Positions 26,002 through 31,170 of a DNA stretch of 31,170 nt are shown here, piece after piece; position 1 is the stretch's first letter, and each line of letters opens with the position of its first letter. Location: contig NBAZ01000059.1 of assembly GCA_002794735.1 (NCBI GenBank), forward strand, positions 1 through 31,170, written 5' to 3'. The DNA comes from Pyrrhoderma lamaoense. Lineage: Eukaryota; Basidiomycota; Agaricomycetes; Hymenochaetales; Hymenochaetaceae. The notes beneath the pieces were generated by a model. That model saw nothing but the letters and a program-made list of their open reading frames with translations. It did no database searches and was not told the origin of the DNA. A program made the translations under genes and the position numbers.

Positions 26002-28520
26002 CAATATTGTACTGGTGCAGTTCTAGTTCTTGTGGATCTTCTGAGAGGTAAATGGCGAGTGGGAGGAGCAGGAGTGGGTGGTACTTGTAGTGGAGTAACT
26101 GGTGTTTCAGGTGTAACTGGCCGCTGAGGTGGAGAAGAGGGTGGAGTTTGTTTTGGAGTAGAAGAGGCAGATTGCTCAACTAGAGTTTGTGGCGCATTTT
26201 TGGGCTTTGTGGTGGTTTGAGAAGTATCAGGCAGCTCTGGCAGATCCACTGTATTGTACTCTCCCACCGGATCAACAGAGTCTATTAATCCTGGTACTTG
26301 CAAATCCACTTTACTCTTAGAAGTGCCAGAATGTGTTCTTTCATCAAAGACAACAGAGTTGCTGATAATCTCTTTCTTTGTGTCTGGGTTGTAAAAGCGC
26401 CATCCTTTGAAGTTAGATGGGTACCCAATGAAGACACACTTCTGTGTATGAGATTCAAGCTGTTTTCTCTGGTCTGATTTAATGTGCACATAGGCAGTGC
26501 AGCCAAAAACTCGAAAATGCGACACATCTGGTTTCTTCTTGAACCACAGTTCATATGGAGTGATGTTTTTGAGAGCAGAAGTGGGGGATCTATTGTGGAT
26601 GTGTGTAAAAGTAGATACAGCATCCCACCAGAAACTCGAAGGTAGACAGGCCTCATTAAGCATAGTAGTAATTGCTTCTTTGATAGTCCTGTTTGCTCTT
26701 TCTGCAACTCCATTTTGGTGTGGTTCAGCTCTGAGAGTGTGAAAGCGCTGTATGCCAGAAGAGATGCACAGTTCATCCCATTCTTTTGACATGTACTCTC
26801 CTCCCTTGTCATCATGCAGTGCCTTAATTCTAGTGTTTAACTGGTTCTCTGCAAGTGCTTTAAACGCTTTAAAAGCAGCAAATGCATCTGACTTGTTTCT
26901 GAGTGGTGCAACAGTCCAATACCTGCTGGCATCATCTATGAATGTGATCCAATAGCGGTAAGCTCCCACTCTGCTTCTAACAGGTAGTGGACCATGCAAG
27001 TCAGAGTGAACTAACTCAAGTAAACCAGAACGTCTAGAATTAACAGATTTAGGCACATCTGCACGAGTTTGTTTACCTGCAATGCAAGGTTCACAAATTG
27101 GGTCTGGGAGAGTCTCTGAGTGCAGCTTTGCACCAGACACCAGCTGATGCTTGAAAATGCGTCTAATGTCCTGTACATTCAAGTGTCCAAAACGACGATG
27201 CCACAGGGCATAATCTAAAGGCAGAGTGTTGGCCAAGTTGGCATACTGTGTCATTGGAACAACAGTGCCATCTAGAATGCCAGTAAAACGCGAGTTGACT
27301 GTGGCAGTAAACAAGAGAGTCTTGTTTCTTCTGAACAGCATCTTGTCTTTTGTGATAGTGACAATGTAGTCTTTAATTTGAGTTAAATACAAGACAGATA
27401 ATAGATTATTCTTTAGTTCAGGAACATGAAGTACACGATGAAATTCAAGTAGACACCCTCTTTTCCCATTCACAACTGCCTGAAACTTCACAGAGCCAAT
27501 TCCAACTGAGTAGATTGTTGTATCATTTGCCAGCCTTACTGGTGTTCTCTGGGGCGTGTATTTAGAGAACCAGTGGCGATGTGGGGTCATGTGGCAAGTG
27601 GCACCTGTGTCTGTGATCCAGTCAGTTGAGGCATTAAGCAGAAGAGGCGAATGGGGATTGGTGAAATCAGAGGTACTTGCATTTCCAGCAAATTCAGCAT
27701 CAGCTTCTTCCACAATCTTGGCTTCTTCCTGGGGTTTGCCCTTGCCCTTGTTGTTTTTCAACTCCTCTTTCTTCTTCTTGCTTGCATTTCGCATGTCAAA
27801 GCACTGGCTCAACTCATGACCATTTCTGCCACAGAAAGTGCACTGTTTGGACGCTTTAGAGGACTTTCCACTGGTGGGTTTGGTGAAAGCTCTGTGTGCA
27901 AGATCAGAAGCAGACTGGTTTGTGTTTGCTTCCTCAAGTGCAAGTGCTTGTGTGAGGTCAGACATGGACAGATTGGTGGTCATGAGGAGTGAGGTGCGAA
28001 GATTTGCATATTTTTCAGCAGGAAGGCCTTTCAGCAATGCCATAGAAGCCAGCTCATCGTCTAAAAGCTCCAGAGTAAAAGATTTGTCTCTGAGAGCCTG
28101 GACATCGAGTAGAGCAGCTCTCACACGACCAGCAAACTGAGTAAGTGACTCCTCATCAGTTTTCTGCAAAGAGAGCAGTCTCTCATAGGCATTAAAGCGC
28201 TGGGCAGGCTTCTTCTGTCTGTGGGCATTCTCAAGAGCAGTCCACATGCCATGAGGATCTTCAGCTTCAAGAGTAGCAACTATGTGAACCCTTTGTTCTG
28301 GTTCAATAGTGAGCTCAATAAGAGCAATGGCTTGGTCTTTTCGAAGCTGATAGTCCTCATAGTCATCTGGCTTGTCTGTTTCACTTGGGACTGCTTCTTT
28401 GTTATTGATAATGCGCCATAGATTCAGAAAGCGAGCTGTAGCAACCAAACTGTCTCTCCAGAGTGAGTAATTCTGGGAGTTGAGTTTAATCTGGTTTGGG
28501 AGGTTTGGGAGAGAAGGCAT
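25887..28520 (-). CDS. gag-pol: Copia unit B2: gag-protease-integrase ORF ending in LTR
   Basis: Intact 877-codon frame from the ATG at 28520. It has the same gag, zinc knuckle (227-240), DTG protease (304-306), integrase zinc residues and D...D-35-E core (Asp 507, Asp 571, Glu 607) as Copia A. It differs by a few substitutions (for example HRRFGHL for HRHFGHL, SETLPD for SDTLPD, VRSRVGAYRYW for VKSRVGAYCYW). True pol sequence ends at about 26002, after the run RTRTAPVQY. The last ~38 residues are translated LTR. RT and RNase H, about 1.9 kb in Copia A, are absent. The product would be gag plus PR plus IN without polymerase, so any movement would need RT from elsewhere. It was either selected as an ORF or is too young to have decayed. 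The sequence does not tell which. Confidence 0.9.
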   Translation of the reverse strand: MPSLPNLPNQIKLNSQNYSLWRDSLVATARFLNLWRIINNKEAVPSETDKPDDYEDYQLRKDQAIALIELTIEPEQRVHIVATLEAEDPHGMWTALENAHRQKKPAQRFNAYERLLSLQKTDEESLTQFAGRVRAALLDVQALRDKSFTLELLDDELASMALLKGLPAEKYANLRTSLLMTTNLSMSDLTQALALEEANTNQSASDLAHRAFTKPTSGKSSKASKQCTFCGRNGHELSQCFDMRNASKKKKEELKNNKGKGKPQEEAKIVEEADAEFAGNASTSDFTNPHSPLLLNASTDWITDTGATCHMTPHRHWFSKYTPQRTPVRLANDTTIYSVGIGSVKFQAVVNGKRGCLLEFHRVLHVPELKNNLLSVLYLTQIKDYIVTITKDKMLFRRNKTLLFTATVNSRFTGILDGTVVPMTQYANLANTLPLDYALWHRRFGHLNVQDIRRIFKHQLVSGAKLHSETLPDPICEPCIAGKQTRADVPKSVNSRRSGLLELVHSDLHGPLPVRSRVGAYRYWITFIDDASRYWTVAPLRNKSDAFAAFKAFKALAENQLNTRIKALHDDKGGEYMSKEWDELCISSGIQRFHTLRAEPHQNGVAERANRTIKEAITTMLNEACLPSSFWWDAVSTFTHIHNRSPTSALKNITPYELWFKKKPDVSHFRVFGCTAYVHIKSDQRKQLESHTQKCVFIGYPSNFKGWRFYNPDTKKEIISNSVVFDERTHSGTSKSKVDLQVPGLIDSVDPVGEYNTVDLPELPDTSQTTTKPKNAPQTLVEQSASSTPKQTPPSSPPQRPVTPETPVTPLQVPPTPAPPTRHLPLRRSTRTRTAPVQYCVEISAPALMHNTGFHDLSFFIFHFLSYLIHLLSHDLT

Positions 28521-29351
28521 TGTTGAGAGGGAGTGAGTGGAGGGATTGGAGCGAAACTTGGAGGGCAGGTAGTGTACTAGTGCAGCTACTAGTGTGCAAG
28601 ACTAGAGGTTTGTCTGAGTTCTGTGTCAGCAGTTATGAGGGAAAATCGCCAAACGCCCGAATAGGCTTGTGAATACAGATTAAGATGAATACACAATGTG
28701 GCAGAGGCTAAGTACCCTATATTACTGAGGTATACACAGGAAACCGCAAGACAGTGCTGGTCTCTTGGACTGTTAAGTCCCCGGAGGCACCGCTGATTGA
28801 GAGAGGCTTATTGGCTTAAGTAACTACTGGTGACAGTAGATACAATCAGCGAACTAAGGCTGAGCAGGCTAAGCTTCACAATCTATAGGTTTATCTGATC
28901 CAACAACAGTAATGGAATACAGTAGCTTAAAACAGAGTGCAACAGAGCTGGTATCCAAAGCGCGTGATTGGAGGAGAACTGCTAGGCAGAATCGGATGCA
29001 ACTTAGTAAGCTAGTAGTGCAGAGGTGCGTCTAGGTGTTCACGGAGTTGCGTGCGAATCGGCCTGGAGATGGCCGAGATATGAGGTGAAACGCGGATGAA
29101 GCTGTTTGAGGTGATTTTGAGGTGTTAGTGACAAAAGTGTCAATAACTCGGGATCGAGCGGCGGATTCGGACACGGATTTGACGGCTTGTCGGCGGTCGC
29201 GAGATCTGTCAATCGAGGTACTGCGTGTTCGGATCGGCGGAGATGCGGGCGCGAAAATGTCGAAAATGCGATCAGCTTCTAAGGAGAACTCCAATTGACT
29301 TGCAAATTGGAGGGTGAACAGTCTAGATAGGCTACTTGAAGTGTGCTCTGT
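28521..29351 (-). other. Leader of Copia unit B2
   Basis: Minus-strand leader equivalent to 18600-19432. One G is missing near 29160 relative to unit B1 and Copia A. No gene. Confidence 0.8.
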
Positions 29352-29370
29352 CAAAGCGCAAGGCTCATAA
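29352..29370 (-). other. iMet half-tRNA primer-binding site (unit B2)
   Basis: Same 19-base site on the minus strand, two bases inside the LTR end. Confidence 0.8.
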
Positions 29371-29372
29371 CC

Positions 29373-29793
29373 TGTGAAGCGCAGAGAACGAGAGGAAACT
29401 GTGTATCACACTTGTTGAGACACAGTGCACAACTTGCAAGAGTCAGCCTGGCACTAAGTACAAAGTACTGGGTCAGTGGTGATGAGGGCAAGACAGTTGA
29501 CCTCTCACCACTGACTACATGCTCTATATATACAACTAGCTAAATGTGCTCAAGTACATGAGTAAGCTACAGCTAAAAGTACTCGCTGAGTAAGTGATAG
29601 CTAAAAGACCTCAGCTGAGTAATATCACATGAGCCATTACTAAGGTGGTCATGTGAAGTCACATGAGGTCACATGTTATCATGTGAGATCATGTGAGAGA
29701 AGATGGATAAGATAAGATAAGAAATGAAAAATAAAAAATGACAAGTCATGAAAACCGGTATTGTGCATGAGTGCTGGAGCACTTATTTCAACA
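29373..29793 (-). repeat. Copia LTR shared by units B2 and C (421 bp)
   Basis: Identical by eye to 25581-26001, at a distance of 3792 bp. It serves as the 5' LTR of unit B2 and as the 3' end of unit C. The 10-bp array lies at 29649-29696. Confidence 0.9.
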
Positions 29794-31170
29794 CAATATT
29801 GTACTGGTGCAGTTCTAGTTCTTGTGGATCTTCTGAGAGGTAAATGGCGAGTGGGAGGAGCAGGAGTGGGTGGTACTTGTAGTGGAGTAACTGGTGTTTC
29901 AGGTGTAACTGGCCGCTGAGGTGGAGAAGAGGGTGGAGTTTGTTTTGGAGTAGAAGAGGCAGATTGCTCAACTAGAGTTTGTGGCGCATTTTTGGGCTTT
30001 GTGGTGGTTTGAGAAGTATCAGGCAGCTCTGGCAGATCCACTGTATTGTACTCTCCCACCGGATCAACAGAGTCTATTAATCCTGGTACTTGCAAATCCA
30101 CTTTACTCTTAGAAGTGCCAGAATGTGTTCTTTCATCAAAGACAACAGAGTTGCTGATAATCTCTTTCTTTGTGTCTGGGTTGTAAAAGCGCCATCCTTT
30201 GAAGTTAGATGGGTACCCAATGAAGACACACTTCTGTGTATGAGATTCAAGCTGTTTTCTCTGGTCTGATTTAATGTGCACATAGGCAGTGCAGCCAAAA
30301 ACTCGAAAATGCGACACATCTGGTTTCTTCTTGAACCACAGTTCATATGGAGTGATGTTTTTGAGAGCAGAAGTGGGGGATCTATTGTGGATGTGTGTAA
30401 AAGTAGATACAGCATCCCACCAGAAACTCGAAGGTAGACAGGCCTCATTAAGCATAGTAGTAATTGCTTCTTTGATAGTCCTGTTTGCTCTTTCTGCAAC
30501 TCCATTTTGGTGTGGTTCAGCTCTGAGAGTGTGAAAGCGCTGTATGCCAGAAGAGATGCACAGTTCATCCCATTCTTTTGACATGTACTCTCCTCCCTTG
30601 TCATCATGCAGTGCCTTAATTCTAGTGTTTAACTGGTTCTCTGCAAGTGCTTTAAACGCTTTAAAAGCAGCAAATGCATCTGACTTGTTTCTGAGTGGTG
30701 CAACAGTCCAATACCTGCTGGCATCATCTATGAATGTGATCCAATAGCGGTAAGCTCCCACTCTGCTTCTAACAGGTAGTGGACCATGCAAGTCAGAGTG
30801 AACTAACTCAAGTAAACCAGAACGTCTAGAATTAACAGATTTAGGCACATCTGCACGAGTTTGTTTACCTGCAATGCAAGGTTCACAAATTGGGTCTGGG
30901 AGAGTCTCTGAGTGCAGCTTTGCACCAGACACCAGCTGATGCTTGAAAATGCGTCTAATGTCCTGTACATTCAAGTGTCCAAAACGACGATGCCACAGGG
31001 CATAATCTAAAGGCAGAGTGTTGGCCAAGTTGGCATACTGTGTCATTGGAACAACAGTGCCATCTAGAATGCCAGTAAAACGCGAGTTGACTGTGGCAGT
31101 AAACAAGAGAGTCTTGTTTCTTCTGAACAGCATCTTGTCTTTTGTGATAGTGACAATGTAGTCTTTAATT
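29679..31170 (-). CDS. gag-pol: Copia unit C: gag-protease-integrase ORF, cut by window edge
   Basis: Same frame and sequence as the 3' half of unit B2. It covers the end of the protease-integrase spacer (KMLFRRNKTLLFTATVNS), the integrase zinc residues and core, and the same IN-to-LTR junction at 29793/29794. The frame is open to the window edge, so its start lies beyond 31170. By eye it is identical to unit B2 over the ~1.4 kb that overlaps. That means either a very recent tandem duplication or an assembly duplication. Confidence 0.88.
   Translation of the reverse strand, partial: IKDYIVTITKDKMLFRRNKTLLFTATVNSRFTGILDGTVVPMTQYANLANTLPLDYALWHRRFGHLNVQDIRRIFKHQLVSGAKLHSETLPDPICEPCIAGKQTRADVPKSVNSRRSGLLELVHSDLHGPLPVRSRVGAYRYWITFIDDASRYWTVAPLRNKSDAFAAFKAFKALAENQLNTRIKALHDDKGGEYMSKEWDELCISSGIQRFHTLRAEPHQNGVAERANRTIKEAITTMLNEACLPSSFWWDAVSTFTHIHNRSPTSALKNITPYELWFKKKPDVSHFRVFGCTAYVHIKSDQRKQLESHTQKCVFIGYPSNFKGWRFYNPDTKKEIISNSVVFDERTHSGTSKSKVDLQVPGLIDSVDPVGEYNTVDLPELPDTSQTTTKPKNAPQTLVEQSASSTPKQTPPSSPPQRPVTPETPVTPLQVPPTPAPPTRHLPLRRSTRTRTAPVQYCVEISAPALMHNTGFHDLSFFIFHFLSYLIHLLSHDLT

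Noticed and set aside
18099..31170. Large inverted-repeat arrangement as a foldback DNA transposon
   Set aside because: Both arms are ordinary Copia LTRs and genes in opposite orientations. There are no terminal inverted repeats or transposase at the outer ends.
1..31170. tRNA, rRNA or CRISPR arrays
   Set aside because: No cloverleaf-like, ribosomal or spacer-repeat pattern was seen. The tRNA-like match at 18581 and its copies is a primer site, not a tRNA gene.

Overview
The window looks like transposon-dense nuclear DNA of a filamentous basidiomycete, probably an Agaricomycete. The grounds are a chromodomain Ty3/Gypsy element (chromovirus), a Ty1/Copia element whose primer site matches an initiator-tRNA half, a short GT...CTAAC...AG intron and a Zn2Cys6-like cysteine cluster. 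The species assignment is inference. I see no conserved host housekeeping gene. Almost everything recognisable belongs to LTR retrotransposons.

Layout. 1-4574 is AT-rich and holds only decayed relics: a minus-strand repeat-family pseudogene (about 9-790), a minus-strand Gypsy gag relic (about 1280-1690) and a possible old LTR (about 2340-2705). 4575-13823 is a complete-length plus-strand Gypsy element, called Gypsy1 here. It has two 312-bp LTRs and a 5-bp target duplication (ACTAT). Its gag-pol is broken by stops and frame changes. Between pol and the 3' LTR it carries an opposite-strand, apparently intact two-exon gene for a 468-residue Zn2Cys6-like and coiled-coil protein. 13829-15396 is AT-rich with no solid gene. 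15397-18098 is the 3' half of a minus-strand chromovirus, called Gypsy2. It ends abruptly where a plus-strand Copia element begins.

18099-24262 is Copia A: LTR, iMet half-tRNA primer site, leader, gag-protease-integrase ORF, a frameshifted RT/RNase H, and LTR. From 24263 to the window end the same Copia family runs on the minus strand as a head-to-tail chain with shared LTRs. Its units lack RT/RNase H because integrase is joined directly to the next LTR. The repeat period is 3792 bp.

How the parts relate. Gypsy1, Gypsy2 and Copia A have normal retrotransposon gene order, and most copies have lost RT function as written. The Copia LTR has a notable promoter: five 8-mers at an exact 10-bp period, three roughly 28-bp repeats, a TATA box and an 11-bp hairpin. 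The strongest candidates for something undescribed are the spliced antisense zinc-cluster gene inside Gypsy1 and the RT-less Copia chain. Caution: one Copia copy differs from its sister by many one-base homopolymer losses, so some frameshifts in this window may be sequence errors.
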